Of a DNA stretch of 64,000 nucleotides, positions 23,118 to 34,092 are shown piece after piece. How positions within the stretch are numbered: position 1 is the stretch's first letter; each line of letters opens with the position of its first letter. The stretch is from Paracoccaceae bacterium (GTDB lineage Bacteria > Pseudomonadota > Alphaproteobacteria > Rhodobacterales > Rhodobacteraceae). The stretch covers positions 1-64,000 of the forward strand of contig NVUX02000060.1 of NCBI GenBank assembly GCA_002402045.2, written 5' to 3'. The notes under the pieces were generated by a model, which saw nothing but the letters and a program-made list of their open reading frames with translations, was not told the DNA's origin and searched no databases. The position numbers and the translations under genes were made by a program.

Positions 23118-24230
23118 ATGCTAAACCGACTCAACAGATATTTCCTCGCCCAGCTCATCGGGCCTTTCGGGTTTTTCTCGCTGGTTATTGCGGGGATATT
23201 GTGGCTGGCACAAGCACTGCCACTCATTGATAAAGTCATCGAAAGCGGGCAATCCGCTTTGGTTTTCCTTGAAATCACGTCCTATCTCATCCCGCGCGTT
23301 CTTATGGTATCCTTACCGATTGCGGCGCTGGCGGCCTCGCTTTATGCGCTCAATAAGCTTTACACCGAAAGCGAGCTGGTGGTGATGATGACGTCTGGCC
23401 TTTCCCCCATGGCGCTGGCGCGGCCCGTGGCTATTTTTGGCGGCTTGGTTATGGTGCTAATGGCGATCGTTACCCTCTATCTTGTGCCCGCCGCACAATC
23501 TCGACTGGCGCAAAGATTGACCGATTTTCAGTCAGATTTCGCCAAGACGTTGATAAAAGAAGGGCAATTCATTCACCCTACAAACGGGGTTACGCTTTTC
23601 ATCAATGACACCTCAAAAGCCGGAGAAATGGCCGGGCTGTTTTTGAGTGACCGGCGCGATGCCGACAATCCGGTGATTTACACCGCGCAAAAAGCACTTT
23701 TATTACAAGATGAAGGCGGTATTCGGATTGTGATGGTTGATGGCAATATCCAGTACCTGCCCGCCGGCACCACCCAGCTTTCCACCGTGCATTTTGAACA
23801 GTTCTCCTATGATCTGGGCGCGTTGCTGTCCGCCCCCGCAGAGAATATACGCTCGCCGTTTCAACGGTTTTTGCCCGAGCTGCTTTGGCCGACAGACGCC
23901 ATGAAAGCCAGCGGCCTGTGGGACAGGGGTGACTATCTGGCAGAAGCCAACCATAAACTGGCCATGCCGCTAAGCGCCTTGGTGCTGCCGCTCATTTCGC
24001 TTGGGGCTATTTTGGCGGGCGGGTTTCGGCGCGGCGGCTTTATGGGGCGGGTTGTGGCGGCGGTTGTTTTGGGGCTGTTTTTGCAGGCAGGGCTTGGAAT
24101 TTCCAAAACCTTCGTGCAATCCAACCCCGATATTTACCTGATCATGTATCTGCCTGCCCTTATCGGCCTTGCCGTTGCGCTGGCGCTATTATGGCGCGCG
24201 GGGCGCGTGCGAAAGCGGGGGTTGGCATGA
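23118..24230 (+). CDS. lptF: LPS export ABC transporter permease LptF
   Basis: 370 residues. It has six predicted membrane spans in the YjgP/YjgQ pattern: FLAQLIGPFGFFSLVIAGIL at the N-terminus, LYTESELVVMMTSGLSPMAL in the conserved cytoplasmic loop, a periplasmic beta-jellyroll (about residues 130-260), and three spans at the end. With LptG and the LptB ATPase (not in this window) it extracts lipopolysaccharide from the inner membrane. It overlaps lptG by 4 bases. Confidence 0.94.
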   Translation: MLNRLNRYFLAQLIGPFGFFSLVIAGILWLAQALPLIDKVIESGQSALVFLEITSYLIPRVLMVSLPIAALAASLYALNKLYTESELVVMMTSGLSPMALARPVAIFGGLVMVLMAIVTLYLVPAAQSRLAQRLTDFQSDFAKTLIKEGQFIHPTNGVTLFINDTSKAGEMAGLFLSDRRDADNPVIYTAQKALLLQDEGGIRIVMVDGNIQYLPAGTTQLSTVHFEQFSYDLGALLSAPAENIRSPFQRFLPELLWPTDAMKASGLWDRGDYLAEANHKLAMPLSALVLPLISLGAILAGGFRRGGFMGRVVAAVVLGLFLQAGLGISKTFVQSNPDIYLIMYLPALIGLAVALALLWRAGRVRKRGLA

Positions 24231-25327
24231 GAATGGCGCGATATATCCTTGTGCGGTTTTTAATGAACCTGCTTAAGGTTCAGCTGGCATTTTTAATGCT
24301 GGTTTTTGTCATCGACGGGGTTGAGCAAGCGCAGGTTCTTTCGCCCTATAATTTGGGTGGGTTTGAGGTGTTGCATCTGGTGGCTTTACGTATGCCACAA
24401 TTCTTGATGAAAATTTTCCCCCTGGTGCTGATGCTCGCCTCGCTCTCTACTTTTGTTGGCCTTTCACGCAGCTCAGAGCTGGTCGTCATGCGGGCCTCTG
24501 GGCAATCGGCGCTCAAAATTCTGATGGTGCCTGTTATGGCTACGCTGGTTATCGGCATTTTGGCAACCACGGTCATTAACCCGATTGTCGCGGCATCCCT
24601 ACGCCGGACAGATGCGCTTTTGGCAGAGTATAATGTGGGCGGGCAATCGCTGGTTTCGCTCGGGGCCAAAGGGATTTGGCTGCGGCAAGGCGGCGCCGAT
24701 AGCCAGTTTGTCATTCAGGCAGACCGCACCAGTTTTAATGGCTCGATTCTGTTTAAGGTTAACCTCTATGAATTTTCACCAAACGGCTCGCTGACCCGCC
24801 GGATACAGGCCGACAGTGCGCGGCTGGATGATGGCGCATGGCTATTGCGAAACGGCACGGAATGGCAGTTTGATTATCTCGGCGCAGATACCAAAACTAC
24901 ACAGCAAAGCTTTGATGAACTGCCCCTGGCCACCACGCTAACCAGCCAAGAAATTCTGGAAAAATTTGCCTCGCCGCAAGCGGTTCCGATATGGGATTTG
25001 CCGGCCCTTATTCAGCGCTTAACCGATGCAGGGTTTGCCTCTCAGCGGCAAAAACTGTTTTTGCAATCAGAGCTGGCGCGGCCACTGCTTTTGGTAGCCA
25101 TGGTGCTCATTGGGGCCGGGTTTTCTATGCGTCACGCCCGCTTTGGCCAAACAGGGCTTATGGTGCTTATCGCCGTATTTTCAGCCTTTTTACTCTACGC
25201 GCTCAAATCTATCGCCGAGGCGCTTGGCACAGCCAACGAGATTCCGATTGAACTGGCCGCTTGGGGGCCACCCGTTGCCGGAATATTGCTAACCATGGGC
25301 TTGCTGCTCCACCTCGAAGACGGCTAA
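24227..25327 (+). CDS. lptG: LPS export ABC transporter permease LptG
   Basis: 366 residues from ATG 24227 (MRMARYILVRFLMNLLKVQL), an ATGA overlap with lptF; a longer in-frame start at 24191 lies inside lptF and is unlikely. Six membrane spans flank a periplasmic domain. LSRSSELVVMRASGQSALKI is the conserved coupling loop. It partners LptF in the LPS extractor. The next gene, lptD, supplies the outer-membrane end of the same pathway. Confidence 0.94.
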   Translation: MRMARYILVRFLMNLLKVQLAFLMLVFVIDGVEQAQVLSPYNLGGFEVLHLVALRMPQFLMKIFPLVLMLASLSTFVGLSRSSELVVMRASGQSALKILMVPVMATLVIGILATTVINPIVAASLRRTDALLAEYNVGGQSLVSLGAKGIWLRQGGADSQFVIQADRTSFNGSILFKVNLYEFSPNGSLTRRIQADSARLDDGAWLLRNGTEWQFDYLGADTKTTQQSFDELPLATTLTSQEILEKFASPQAVPIWDLPALIQRLTDAGFASQRQKLFLQSELARPLLLVAMVLIGAGFSMRHARFGQTGLMVLIAVFSAFLLYALKSIAEALGTANEIPIELAAWGPPVAGILLTMGLLLHLEDG

Positions 25328-25354
25328 TATGGCACACTATTTCCGGAGTCCCGC

Positions 25355-27490
25355 TTGCCAAATTTCGCCCGCCTTTTAGCCCTTTCCCTGTTTCTGCCAT
25401 TGTTTTGGTCGCTGCCATCGCGCGCGCAGATTATCGGCTATTCCACCATGACAGCCGATAATGTGTCCTATAATGCAGCCACGGGGCTTCTCATTGCTTC
25501 GGGCCAAGTGGTTGTAATTTATAATCAAACGAGGATGGAAGCGGAGAGCATTAGCTATAATCGCACCACCGGAACAATTGAAGCCATTGGCCCGCTTCGC
25601 ATTACCGACCCGAGCGGCGCGGTATTTACAGCCTCGATGGCCACGCTTAGCGCAGACCTCAGCGCGGGAATCATCCAGGAAGCGCGGCTGCTTTTGTCGA
25701 ACAGATTCCAGATTGCAGCGGCAGAAATTCGCCGAAGCTCTGACCGGTTCAATATCCTTTATCGAACCGTTGGCTCCACCTGCACCGTCAGCGCCAGCGC
25801 CCCCGTGCCCATTTGGCAAATTCGCTCGGAGCGGATCATCCATGATACCGAGGCCAAGCGGCTTTATTTTGAGGATGCGCGGTTAGAAGTGCTTGGCGTG
25901 CCCGTTGCCTTTATTCCCAATTTGCGACTGCCAGACCCCTCTGTACAACGCGCCACAGGGCTGCTTTACCCGCAAATCATCTCATCTGAAATCTATGGCT
26001 ACGGATTGAAAATCCCCTATTTCCTAACGTTTGGAGATAATGCCGACGCTACGTTCACGCCTTTTGCCACCACCAGTGGCGCATTTTTATTCGAAGCGGA
26101 GTATCGACGGCGTTTCCACAATGGCGCCATAAATATCCACGGGGGTTTTGCCGTGCGCGGGAGCGCAAATGATAGCGGAGATTCTTTTTTAAAGTCCGAT
26201 GTGACGTTTACGCTCGCCAATAATTTTGAAGCGTTCCTGGACCTTTCCCTCACCAGCGATGACGCCTTCATGCGCCGCTATGGCTATGATGATGCCGACC
26301 GACTGGTGAGCCAAATTGGCCTGCGCCGCTTTGAGCCCAACAAGTTTCTTGAGGTCAGCGCCATCTTTTTCCAAAGCTTACGAGATGACGAGGTGGATGC
26401 CGAGGTGCCCTTCGCCCTGCCCTCGATCAGCTACCGCCGCACATGGGAAGAGGCGTTGACCGGCGGTCGGATGGGAATAAATGCCTCCACCCTCGGGCTA
26501 ATTCGCGCCTCTGGCCGCGATGTGGCGCGGCTCAGCGCTTCAGTTGACTGGCGCAAAGACTGGTCCGCGCCACTGGGCATTCGGGCTACAACATTTGCAA
26601 AAACACAGGGTGACATTTATCGCGTGTGGGACGATATGAGCTTTGGTGATGAGCTTCTATACCGGCTCACCCCGTCCATTGGCGCCGATTTTAGCCTGCC
26701 GCTTTCAAAATCCGCCAAATCTGGCGCTTTGCTGGTGCTTTCTCCCATTGCGCAGTTTATTTATACGCCAGAGCTGGCCTTTAATGACACCGTTCCAAAT
26801 GAAGACAGTTTGCAGGTGGAATTTGACGAAACCAATCTTTTTGGCCTTAGTCGCTTTCCGGGCGAAGACCAGATAGAAACCGGCTTTCGCGCCAATGTCG
26901 GCCTCAGCTATCGCCGCTATGACCCGTCAGGCTGGACTGTCGGCGTGGATGTAGGCCAGATATTTCGAGCCAATACCAACACCCAGTTTTCAACGGGCTC
27001 GGGGCTTTCCGGAAAAAATTCGGACATTCTGGCCGCGATCAGTTTCGAGCTTCCGCCAAAATACCGCCTTATTAGCCGCCTATTGGTGGCCCCCAACATA
27101 GGCATTCGGCGGGCCGAAACCGAAATTGCGCTGGATTTGGATAGGTTGGACCTAGAGGCAACTTTTGTGTTTCTGGCTGCCGATGTTGTAGCAGATTCAC
27201 CGGTGGACCGCTCGGAAGCCAACATTGCCATTGGCTATCGAATTTCGGAAAGCTGGTCCACCTCGGCCTCTTTACGCCGCGATTTGCTGGGAAACGAGAA
27301 CATTTATGGCGAAATTGGACTGGTCTATGCCAATGAATGCGTCGAGGTGGCGGTTTCCCTCTCGCGCCGCTTTACCACGTCGAATAATGTTCCCCCCGAT
27401 ACCAATTTTGATGTATCAGTTAAATTGGCCGGATTCGGCGGCGGAACACAGCTTCGCGAAAGAGCAGGCACCTGCATGAAAATGCAATAA
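25355..27490 (+). CDS. lptD: LPS-assembly outer-membrane protein LptD
   Basis: 711 residues from a TTG start at 25355 placed behind CCGGAG; no ATG fits better. A signal peptide (ALSLFLPLFWSLPSRAQ) is followed by an LptA-like jellyroll (MTADNVSYNAATGLLIASGQ), a short segment with Cys (GSTCTVSASAPVPIWQIRS), and a large C-terminal beta-barrel with alternating hydrophobic strands. It inserts LPS into the outer leaflet with LptE. Cys residues in the N-terminal part and near the C-terminus (NECVEV, GTCMKM) could form inter-domain disulfides. It is a little shorter than gammaproteobacterial LptD. Confidence 0.92.
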   Translation: MPNFARLLALSLFLPLFWSLPSRAQIIGYSTMTADNVSYNAATGLLIASGQVVVIYNQTRMEAESISYNRTTGTIEAIGPLRITDPSGAVFTASMATLSADLSAGIIQEARLLLSNRFQIAAAEIRRSSDRFNILYRTVGSTCTVSASAPVPIWQIRSERIIHDTEAKRLYFEDARLEVLGVPVAFIPNLRLPDPSVQRATGLLYPQIISSEIYGYGLKIPYFLTFGDNADATFTPFATTSGAFLFEAEYRRRFHNGAINIHGGFAVRGSANDSGDSFLKSDVTFTLANNFEAFLDLSLTSDDAFMRRYGYDDADRLVSQIGLRRFEPNKFLEVSAIFFQSLRDDEVDAEVPFALPSISYRRTWEEALTGGRMGINASTLGLIRASGRDVARLSASVDWRKDWSAPLGIRATTFAKTQGDIYRVWDDMSFGDELLYRLTPSIGADFSLPLSKSAKSGALLVLSPIAQFIYTPELAFNDTVPNEDSLQVEFDETNLFGLSRFPGEDQIETGFRANVGLSYRRYDPSGWTVGVDVGQIFRANTNTQFSTGSGLSGKNSDILAAISFELPPKYRLISRLLVAPNIGIRRAETEIALDLDRLDLEATFVFLAADVVADSPVDRSEANIAIGYRISESWSTSASLRRDLLGNENIYGEIGLVYANECVEVAVSLSRRFTTSNNVPPDTNFDVSVKLAGFGGGTQLRERAGTCMKMQ

Positions 27491-27504
27491 TAAAGGGCAA
27501 GGGT

Positions 27505-28728
27505 ATGGTTTTGTTGGGTAAACGTTTAATGCTCCTTGGGGCGCTCATTATGGGTCTGGCCTTGCCAGCCTCCGCGCAGGGCGCCTTTTCAATCGCGTAT
27601 CGTGTAAACGAGGCCGTGATCACCCATTACGACATTGACCAGCGCGTTAGGCTGATGCGCGCGCTGGGGGCCAATGGCTCTAATATGCGCCAAGCGGCGA
27701 TTGATGCCCTAATCGACGACCGCTTAAAACAAGAGGCCGCAGCCTCATTTGGGGCAAGCCTTGAACGCGCTGCCCTCGATACGGCCATCGAAAATTATGC
27801 TAACCAGCGTAATTTAACCACGCAAAGCCTGTTGGCCAAGCTGCGCCGCGCAGGCGTACAGCCCGAAAGCTTTGACGAGTTTTTGAGCGTTTCGGTCATT
27901 TGGCGCAATATTTTGCGCTCGCGTTTTGGCCAACAAGCCAACCCGTCAGAAATAGAGCTAAACGCGCAGCTCAATACCTATGCCATTTCCAGTTCCAGCA
28001 CCATTCAGCTCGGAGAAATTGTGCTGCCCTATCTGGAGCGCGGACAGAACGCCACGGTAGCACTCGCAACCGATATTGTAGCGCAGCTGCGGGGCGGCGC
28101 CAATTTTTCCGATCTGGCCAAGCAATATTCGCGCGCCCGCACCGCTGATCGCGGCGGCGTTATTGGCTGGGTTTCCCCAAATCGGCTGCCCGCACAAATT
28201 GGTGCCGCCATTCGCGGGCTGGGGCGCGGGCGCGTAGCAGACCCGATTTTCATTCCTTCAGGTGTCGTCATTATCAAGGTTCTGGATGCGCGCACAGTTT
28301 CGCGGCAAATCCAAGTGCCTGTCAACGTGAATCTGACCTATGCCGAGCTAGTTATCCCCTACACCCCTGGTGGCGAGAACGAAGCCGGCCGCCTTGCCAA
28401 TAGGGTGCAGCGCTCGCTTGATGGCTGCCGGGGCCTCGTGGCCCAAGCGGCAGATTTTGGCACGGGAAGCGGCGTTTTTGGCCCCGTTTCCCTCAACAGT
28501 ATAGACACCGATGTTGGCTTGGCATTAGCGCGGCTTGACCCGAGAGACAGCACAATCATGCAAGGTAGCAATGCTTTGCGTGTGCTGGTGCTATGTGATC
28601 GCGTTTCAGAAATGAGCCCCGAGGGGCGCGCGACATTGCGCAATCAGTTGGCCTCCCAAAACCTCGGCGCACTGTCTGAAGGCTACTTGCTGGAGCTGCG
28701 GCGCAACTCGATAATTGAGCGCAAATGA
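27505..28728 (+). CDS. surA: SurA-type periplasmic chaperone / peptidyl-prolyl isomerase
   Basis: 407 residues. Signal peptide: [18 protein letters not shown]. The SurA N-terminal domain follows ([20 protein letters not shown]), then a parvulin-type isomerase domain ([40 protein letters not shown]). A C-terminal part resembles a degenerate second domain. It assists folding of outer-membrane proteins such as LptD, whose gene lies 14 bp upstream. It overlaps rsmA by 4 bases. The pdxA gene that often sits between surA and rsmA is missing. Confidence 0.9.
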   Translation: MVLLGKRLMLLGALIMGLALPASAQGAFSIAYRVNEAVITHYDIDQRVRLMRALGANGSNMRQAAIDALIDDRLKQEAAASFGASLERAALDTAIENYANQRNLTTQSLLAKLRRAGVQPESFDEFLSVSVIWRNILRSRFGQQANPSEIELNAQLNTYAISSSSTIQLGEIVLPYLERGQNATVALATDIVAQLRGGANFSDLAKQYSRARTADRGGVIGWVSPNRLPAQIGAAIRGLGRGRVADPIFIPSGVVIIKVLDARTVSRQIQVPVNVNLTYAELVIPYTPGGENEAGRLANRVQRSLDGCRGLVAQAADFGTGSGVFGPVSLNSIDTDVGLALARLDPRDSTIMQGSNALRVLVLCDRVSEMSPEGRATLRNQLASQNLGALSEGYLLELRRNSIIERK

Positions 28729-29576
28729 GCCTGGAAAACCTGCCGCCGCTACGTGAGGTTATTGCGACACACGGGCTAGCGCCGCGAAAATCCCTTGGGC
28801 AAAACTTTTTGCTAGATCTTAACCTCACCGGAAAAATCGCACGGCAAGCTGGCGATTTGAGCGGGTATGATGTGTTGGAAATTGGCCCCGGTCCGGGCGG
28901 ATTAACGCGGGCATTGCTCGCGGAGGGCGCTCGTAAAGTGGTTGCAATCGAGACCGACACGCGCTGCCTGCCCGCGCTGGCCGAAATAGGCGCGGCTGCA
29001 AATGGTCGGCTGCACGTTCTGAGCGGCGACGCCTTGAAACTTGACCCACTGCCCCACCTGCAAGGGCCGGTCAAGGTTGTCGCAAACCTGCCCTACAATG
29101 TAGGCACCGAGCTGCTGGTGCGCTGGCTTACCCCAAGCACTTGGCCCCCCTTCTGGGAGAGCCTCACCCTGATGTTTCAGCGCGAGGTAGCAGAGCGGAT
29201 CGTGGCAAAACCCGGCAGCAAAGCCTATGGTCGCCTTGCGGTACTCTCGCAATTCCGTGCAGATCCTAATATTTGTTTTGAGCTGTCACCGCAGGCCTTT
29301 AGCCCGCCGCCCAAAGTCACCTCGGCAGTGGTGCATATAAAGGCCCTCGCAGCTCCGCGCTTTCAAGCCGAGCCAAAGCTGCTTTCCGAAGTTGTGGCCC
29401 GTGCCTTTAATCAACGCCGAAAAATGCTGCGGGCAAGCCTGAAAGGGGTGGTGCCAGAGATTCAAGCGGTGTTGGAAAATGTAGAGATTGACCCTCAACG
29501 GCGAGCCGAAACCTTAAGCCTTGAAGAATTTTGCAAACTTAGTGAAGCCGTACGTGTGGCGCGGCGTCAAGGCTAG
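28725..29576 (+). CDS. rsmA: 16S rRNA dimethyladenosine transferase
   Basis: RsmA (KsgA), 283 residues. It dimethylates two adjacent adenines near the 3' end of 16S rRNA late in 30S assembly. Motifs: [23 protein letters not shown] site [14 protein letters not shown], catalytic NLPYN, and [14 protein letters not shown]. Start at ATG 28725 in a 4-base overlap with surA. Its stop abuts a 170-bp intergenic repeat. Confidence 0.96.
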   Translation: MSLENLPPLREVIATHGLAPRKSLGQNFLLDLNLTGKIARQAGDLSGYDVLEIGPGPGGLTRALLAEGARKVVAIETDTRCLPALAEIGAAANGRLHVLSGDALKLDPLPHLQGPVKVVANLPYNVGTELLVRWLTPSTWPPFWESLTLMFQREVAERIVAKPGSKAYGRLAVLSQFRADPNICFELSPQAFSPPPKVTSAVVHIKALAAPRFQAEPKLLSEVVARAFNQRRKMLRASLKGVVPEIQAVLENVEIDPQRRAETLSLEEFCKLSEAVRVARRQG

Positions 29577-29580
29577 GGCC

Positions 29581-29750
29581 GCCGAGCGAAGCGAGGCTAC
29601 GGCCAGCGGCAGCCATTTTTTAGCAAGCTAAAAAATGTGCTTTTTCGACGGGGGGCTTGCCCACCAAGGAGAAAAAGCAAGCGCGGAGCTGCCGGACAGT
29701 CCCGAGTGCGCGCCTCCTCGGGGAGCTAAAGCCCCCCTCGTCGGCGCGGG
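29581..29750. repeat. Dispersed repeat, 170-bp copy
   Basis: Begins GCCGAGCGAAGCGAGGCTAC right after rsmA. It contains a hairpin (ATTTTTTAGC / GCTAAAAAAT), a CTTTTTC / GAAAAAG pair, and ends CCCCCCTCGTCGGCGCGGG. Read in reverse, 45861-46031 follows the same order of blocks at about the same length. It fills most of the gap between rsmA and the DUF4167 gene. Function unknown; the strong hairpins could terminate both convergent genes. Confidence 0.8.
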
Positions 29751-29772
29751 CGGTGCAAGCACAGCCGGTCAT

Positions 29773-30318
29773 TTATTCAGCCACTGAAGAAGGAGCCTCT
29801 TCGGCGCTCACAGCTGGCTTTCGGGTCCGCGGCCGTGATTTACGCTTGGGGGCCGGATTGTTTTCCGGGGTCTCAACAACCTGGGCCAGAACCACTTCTG
29901 GCTGCGGCGCATCAACCGGATCGGGGTCTTGCTCAACAGTGTTTTGCTGTTGCTGTTGGGCACGCTGCTCGTTGCGCTGGCGCTGTTGCTCAGCTTGGCG
30001 CTCGGCCTGTTCGGCTTGGCGTGCCGCGTGCTCTGCTTGCTTTTCGGCCTGCTCACGCTGTGCTACGGCCAGCATCCGCGAATAATGCTCCGAATGCTGC
30101 ATAAAGCTCTCAGCAGCCACGCGATCACCAGAAAGCTGCGCGTCGCGTGCGAGTTGCGAGTACTTTTCCACGATCTGTTGTGGCGTGCCGCGCACTTTGC
30201 CTTCCGGCCCAGCGGAATCAAATACTCGATTCACAATATTGGCGTTGCTATTACTATTGTTATTCTGGCGGCGATTGCCACCTTTGTTACGCGAGCGCGA
30301 TTTATTCGAAGGTCTCAT
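29773..30318 (-). CDS. DUF4167 protein (putative RNA-binding)
   Basis: 181 residues. The N-terminus is basic and Asn-rich (NKSRSRNKGGNRRQNNNSNS). The core VNRVFDSAGPEGKVRGTPQQ with AESFMQHSEHYSRMLA is the DUF4167 domain typical of alphaproteobacteria. The middle is a long Gln/Glu/Ala/Arg coiled coil (about residues 88-128), and the tail is Pro/Arg-rich. In this class it commonly follows prfA and prmC, as here, which suggests a role linked to translation. This is inference. Confidence 0.88.
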   Translation of the reverse strand: MRPSNKSRSRNKGGNRRQNNNSNSNANIVNRVFDSAGPEGKVRGTPQQIVEKYSQLARDAQLSGDRVAAESFMQHSEHYSRMLAVAQREQAEKQAEHAARQAEQAERQAEQQRQRNEQRAQQQQQNTVEQDPDPVDAPQPEVVLAQVVETPENNPAPKRKSRPRTRKPAVSAEEAPSSVAE

Positions 30319-30511
30319 GCTTTGGTTTCTATCCTTATCGGAGCCATCAAGCCCAGTGGCTTGGAATTTGGTTATTAGCCGCCCGATTTTCGATTTACAT
30401 ATCTGCGTTTAACTGGAGAGCCCTAGGTTCAATCCGTGCAGGTGCGCTATACTAAGCGGAAATACATATTAAAAACAAGCTCTATCTTGAATTTTATTGA
30501 TTATTTCCGGC

Positions 30512-31348
30512 TTATTCCGCGTTAAGCGCAATCACACGGTCATGGCCGGAAAGGTCTTGCAACACTTGCAGTTGAGCAAACCCCGCATTGGTAAAAATAT
30601 CCTTAACATCAACGGCTTGGCGGCAACCAATCTCAAAATACGCCCGGCCGTTCTGGGCGAGGGCAGCCTTCAGCCCGAGCGCAATATGGCGATAGGCTTC
30701 AAGCCCGTCTTTACCGGGCGTAAGCGCCAGATGCGGCTCCCAATCCCGAACATCGGGTCCGAGGTCGGCCATCTCGGATTCGGAAATATACGGGGGGTTG
30801 CTGACGATCAGATCAAACTGACCCGAAACGCCTTCAAACCAATTTGCCTCGCAAAACTCAACACGGTCTGCAACCCCGATGCGGCCCGCATTCCGGCGCG
30901 CCACATCCAGAGCTTTGGCGCTTATATCAGTTGCAACGCCCATGGCTTGGGGCCGCTCGGCCAACAAGCTAAGGATGATCGCACCACTTCCGGTGCCAAG
31001 ATCCAAAACACTATCAAACGGCTGCTCCAGCGCTGCCGCAACAAGGGTTTCTGTATCAGGTCGCGGGTCCAGCACATCTGAATTGACCAAAAACTCATGG
31101 TTCCAAAAATCGCGTTTGCCGGTGATATGCGAAACCGGTTGGTGGAGGCTGCGCACAGCGATCACGCGGTCCATGCCATAAAGCGCCGATTGTGGGAGCG
31201 TGTCGTTCATGCGGGCTGTCAGGCTGGTTTGGTCTATGTCTAACACATGGGCAAGCAGCACGCGGGCATCACGCTCAGCGCCCTCAATTCCAGCTGCCGC
31301 CAGCATCAAGCTGGCGCGTATCAGCGTGTCAGCAACGGTTTCGCTCAC
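30512..31348 (-). CDS. prmC: Release-factor glutamine methyltransferase
   Basis: PrmC, 278 residues. It methylates the Gln of the GGQ motif in release factors. SAM-binding motif [17 protein letters not shown] and catalytic [11 protein letters not shown] are clear, as is the N-terminal helical domain ([15 protein letters not shown]). It overlaps prfA by 4 bases, placing the modifying enzyme directly behind its substrate gene. A gap of 193 bp separates it from the DUF4167 gene. Confidence 0.95.
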   Translation of the reverse strand: MSETVADTLIRASLMLAAAGIEGAERDARVLLAHVLDIDQTSLTARMNDTLPQSALYGMDRVIAVRSLHQPVSHITGKRDFWNHEFLVNSDVLDPRPDTETLVAAALEQPFDSVLDLGTGSGAIILSLLAERPQAMGVATDISAKALDVARRNAGRIGVADRVEFCEANWFEGVSGQFDLIVSNPPYISESEMADLGPDVRDWEPHLALTPGKDGLEAYRHIALGLKAALAQNGRAYFEIGCRQAVDVKDIFTNAGFAQLQVLQDLSGHDRVIALNAE

Positions 31349-32400
31349 ATCGATAGCTCAGCGAGCTTATCGGCTTGGTCCGCGGCGGTAAGGCCGTTGA
31401 TGATCTCATCCAAATCCCCCTGCAAAACCTGATCAAGCTTATAAAGCGTCAGGTTTATTCGGTGGTCGGTCAGGCGTCCCTGTGGGAAATTATAGGTGCG
31501 GATGCGCTCAGAACGGTCCCCCGTGCCCACTTGGCCTTTGCGTGCCGAAGAGCGCTCGTCATCCAGTTTTTGCCGCTCAAGATCATAAAGCTTGGTGCGT
31601 AACACCTGCATCGCTTTAGCGCGGTTACGGTGCTGGGATTTTTCAGAACTCGTCACCACAATGCCCGTAGGCAAGTGGGTGATCCGCACAGCCGAATCCG
31701 TAGTATTTACATGCTGGCCACCCGCGCCGCTGGACCGCATGGTATCAATACGAATATCCTTGGTTGGGATGTCAATATCGACCTCCTCTGCCTCGGGCAG
31801 CACTGCCACCGTAGCGGCAGAGGTATGCACCCTGCCCCCGCTTTCAGTGGCCGGAACCCGCTGCACACGATGCACGCCGCTTTCAAATTTCAGCCGCGCA
31901 TACACGTCTTTTCCGGTTACATTGGCGATCACTTCTTTATAGCCACCAATCTCGGTTTTTGACTCTTCCACGATCTCCAGCTTCCAGCCGTTATTCTCGG
32001 CAAAGCGCTGATACATACGCAGCAAATCAGCCACAAACAACGCGGCTTCATCGCCGCCTGTGCCCGCCCGCAATTCCATAATTGCGGGCTTTGCGTCGGC
32101 CTTATCTTTGGGCAGCAGCGACAGCATCACCTTATGCTCAGCTTCAGGCAAAGCTTTGCGTAGGCTCTCAAGCTCTTCCTCGCCAAGCTCTTTCATCTCG
32201 GGGTCGCTCAGCATTTCCTCGGCCTCGGCCTTATCCTCCAGCATCTGGCGATAAACGTCGATCTGCTCAACCACCGATTTCAGGTCGGAATACTCTTTTG
32301 AAAGGCTTGCAAGCTCAGACACAGCTGCGCCCTCATTAAGCTTGGCTTCCACAAAGGCAAAGCGCCGGCGGATTTGCTCCAGTTTCTCGTCAGGTATCAT
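31345..32400 (-). CDS. prfA: Peptide chain release factor 1
   Basis: RF1, 351 residues. It recognises UAG and UAA and triggers peptide release. The GGQ loop appears as [19 protein letters not shown]. The codon-recognition region is upstream ([20 protein letters not shown]). The Gln in GGQ is the target of PrmC, encoded next in the operon. It starts 3 bp after the DUF1499 gene ends. Confidence 0.97.
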   Translation of the reverse strand: MIPDEKLEQIRRRFAFVEAKLNEGAAVSELASLSKEYSDLKSVVEQIDVYRQMLEDKAEAEEMLSDPEMKELGEEELESLRKALPEAEHKVMLSLLPKDKADAKPAIMELRAGTGGDEAALFVADLLRMYQRFAENNGWKLEIVEESKTEIGGYKEVIANVTGKDVYARLKFESGVHRVQRVPATESGGRVHTSAATVAVLPEAEEVDIDIPTKDIRIDTMRSSGAGGQHVNTTDSAVRITHLPTGIVVTSSEKSQHRNRAKAMQVLRTKLYDLERQKLDDERSSARKGQVGTGDRSERIRTYNFPQGRLTDHRINLTLYKLDQVLQGDLDEIINGLTAADQADKLAELSM

Positions 32401-32403
32401 AGT

Positions 32404-32892
32404 TCACTCTTCAAACGAAGCTAAGGATTGCAGCCAAAGATCAACCCGCGCCTTATTGACCCCCAGATCGCCATAACCAAAGCGAGAGCGGGAATAAATT
32501 GCGATGGTGGATTTTCCACCCTCAAGATCGATGAATTTGACAGTGATATAGTCAGGCATTTTAAGGGCGGGCGTGCGCTGCACAAAGGTCAGCCAAAGCG
32601 TCTCCGCATGCCCTTCAACGATGAGAGCATTGGGCTGCGTAACCACATAATCGTTAAATGCCCGAGCCATAATAGCCGCTGGCACAGCGTAAATAGGGGC
32701 TTCAAGATCCACCCGATCTTCTACCAAGCTTTGCGGGGCTACGTAATATGTGTTGGGTGAGGCCGGACGCTCAACCGTGAGCGGGTCGATGTGCCATTCT
32801 GCCGGATCATGGCTAGCGGTCACTGCACGCACATAAAAAGCGCCGATCACCAGAAAGACAGCCAATATCATATAGAGCGCCATTCTCTGCAT
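32404..32892 (-). CDS. DUF1499 membrane-anchored protein
   Basis: 162 residues. One N-terminal membrane segment (YMILAVFLVIGAFYVRAV) is followed by an extracytoplasmic domain with VDLEAPIYAVPAAIMARAFN, VQRTPALKMPDYITVKFIDL and KSTIAIYSRSRFGYGDLGVN. This matches DUF1499, a widespread family of unknown role. It begins at the base next to the ispG stop, so ispG, this gene, prfA, prmC and probably DUF4167 form one minus-strand operon. Confidence 0.85.
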   Translation of the reverse strand: MQRMALYMILAVFLVIGAFYVRAVTASHDPAEWHIDPLTVERPASPNTYYVAPQSLVEDRVDLEAPIYAVPAAIMARAFNDYVVTQPNALIVEGHAETLWLTFVQRTPALKMPDYITVKFIDLEGGKSTIAIYSRSRFGYGDLGVNKARVDLWLQSLASFEE

Positions 32893-34002
32893 CTATTTTC
32901 CTTCCTCGATCAGCGCGGCCCGCGCTTCTACCAGATCAACAATATGGTCAATCATCGACTCATTACTTAACTTGTGGTCTTGCTTACCAGCCACATAAAC
33001 CATGCCCGAGCCGGCACCACCACCGGTAAAGCCAACATCGGTCATCAAAGCCTCGCCCGGGCCATTAACAACACAGCCGATAATACTGAGGCTAATAGGC
33101 GTGCGAATATGCTCCAGCCGCACTTCGAGTGCTTCGACGGTTTTGATCACGTCAAACCCTTGCCGCGCACAAGAAGGGCAGGAAATGATATTAACGCCGC
33201 GATGGCGCAGCCCGAGTGATTTGAGAATTTCAAATCCGGCTTTCACCTCGCGCACAGGATCAGCCGAAAGCGAAACCCTTATGGTATCGCCAATGCCCGC
33301 CCACAATATCGAGCCAAGGCCGATGGCGCTTTTAACCGTGCCGGAAACCAGCCCGCCCGCCTCGGTAATCCCGAGGTGGATAGGCGCATCGGTGGCCTCG
33401 GCCAAGCCATGATACGCCGCAGCAGACATAAACACATCAGAGGCCTTAACGCTGATTTTGAAATTATCGAAATTATTGTCGAGCAATATGCGGATATGGT
33501 CCAACCCGCTTTCGATCATCGCATCGGGGCACGGTTCGCCATATTTCTCCAGCAGGCGCCGCTCTAAGCTGCCGGCATTTACACCAATACGAATAGAACA
33601 GCCGTTATCTTTGGCAGCAGCAATAACCTCACGCACACGATCAGCCGAGCCGATATTGCCGGGGTTAATCCGCAAGCAGGCCGCGCCCGCCTCGGCGGCT
33701 TCAATGCCGCGCTTATAGTGAAAGTGGATATCCGCCACCAGCGGCACCGGGCTTTCCGCCACGATATCCTTGAAAGCCTTGGTCGACGCCTCATCAGGGC
33801 AAGAAATCCGCACAATATCAGCGCCAGCCTCAGCACATTCCTGCACTTGCGCCACCGTTGCTGCCACATCAGAGGTGATGGTGTTGGTCATGGTTTGCAC
33901 CGTGATCGGGGCATCACCGCCAACGGGTACATTTCCAACCATAATTTGGCGGCTTTTGCGGCGTTCGATGTCGCGCCATGGGCGAATGGGATTATGAGTC
34001 AT
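32893..34002 (-). CDS. ispG: 4-hydroxy-3-methylbut-2-enyl diphosphate synthase
   Basis: IspG (GcpE), 369 residues. It makes HMBPP in the methylerythritol phosphate route to isoprenoids. [20 protein letters not shown] is the family N-terminus. The 4Fe-4S ligands are visible: [13 protein letters not shown] and [30 protein letters not shown] lies in the TIM barrel. Rhodobacterales use this pathway. It follows the rodZ-like gene by 90 bp. Confidence 0.96.
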   Translation of the reverse strand: MTHNPIRPWRDIERRKSRQIMVGNVPVGGDAPITVQTMTNTITSDVAATVAQVQECAEAGADIVRISCPDEASTKAFKDIVAESPVPLVADIHFHYKRGIEAAEAGAACLRINPGNIGSADRVREVIAAAKDNGCSIRIGVNAGSLERRLLEKYGEPCPDAMIESGLDHIRILLDNNFDNFKISVKASDVFMSAAAYHGLAEATDAPIHLGITEAGGLVSGTVKSAIGLGSILWAGIGDTIRVSLSADPVREVKAGFEILKSLGLRHRGVNIISCPSCARQGFDVIKTVEALEVRLEHIRTPISLSIIGCVVNGPGEALMTDVGFTGGGAGSGMVYVAGKQDHKLSNESMIDHIVDLVEARAALIEEGK

Positions 34003-34092
34003 ATGGGGGCCGTGCCGCTGTTCAAAATATACTTTAAGGGTAGAGCTGTAACGTGTCTGGCGACACTTGTCACCACCGATAAGGGAGGTGCG

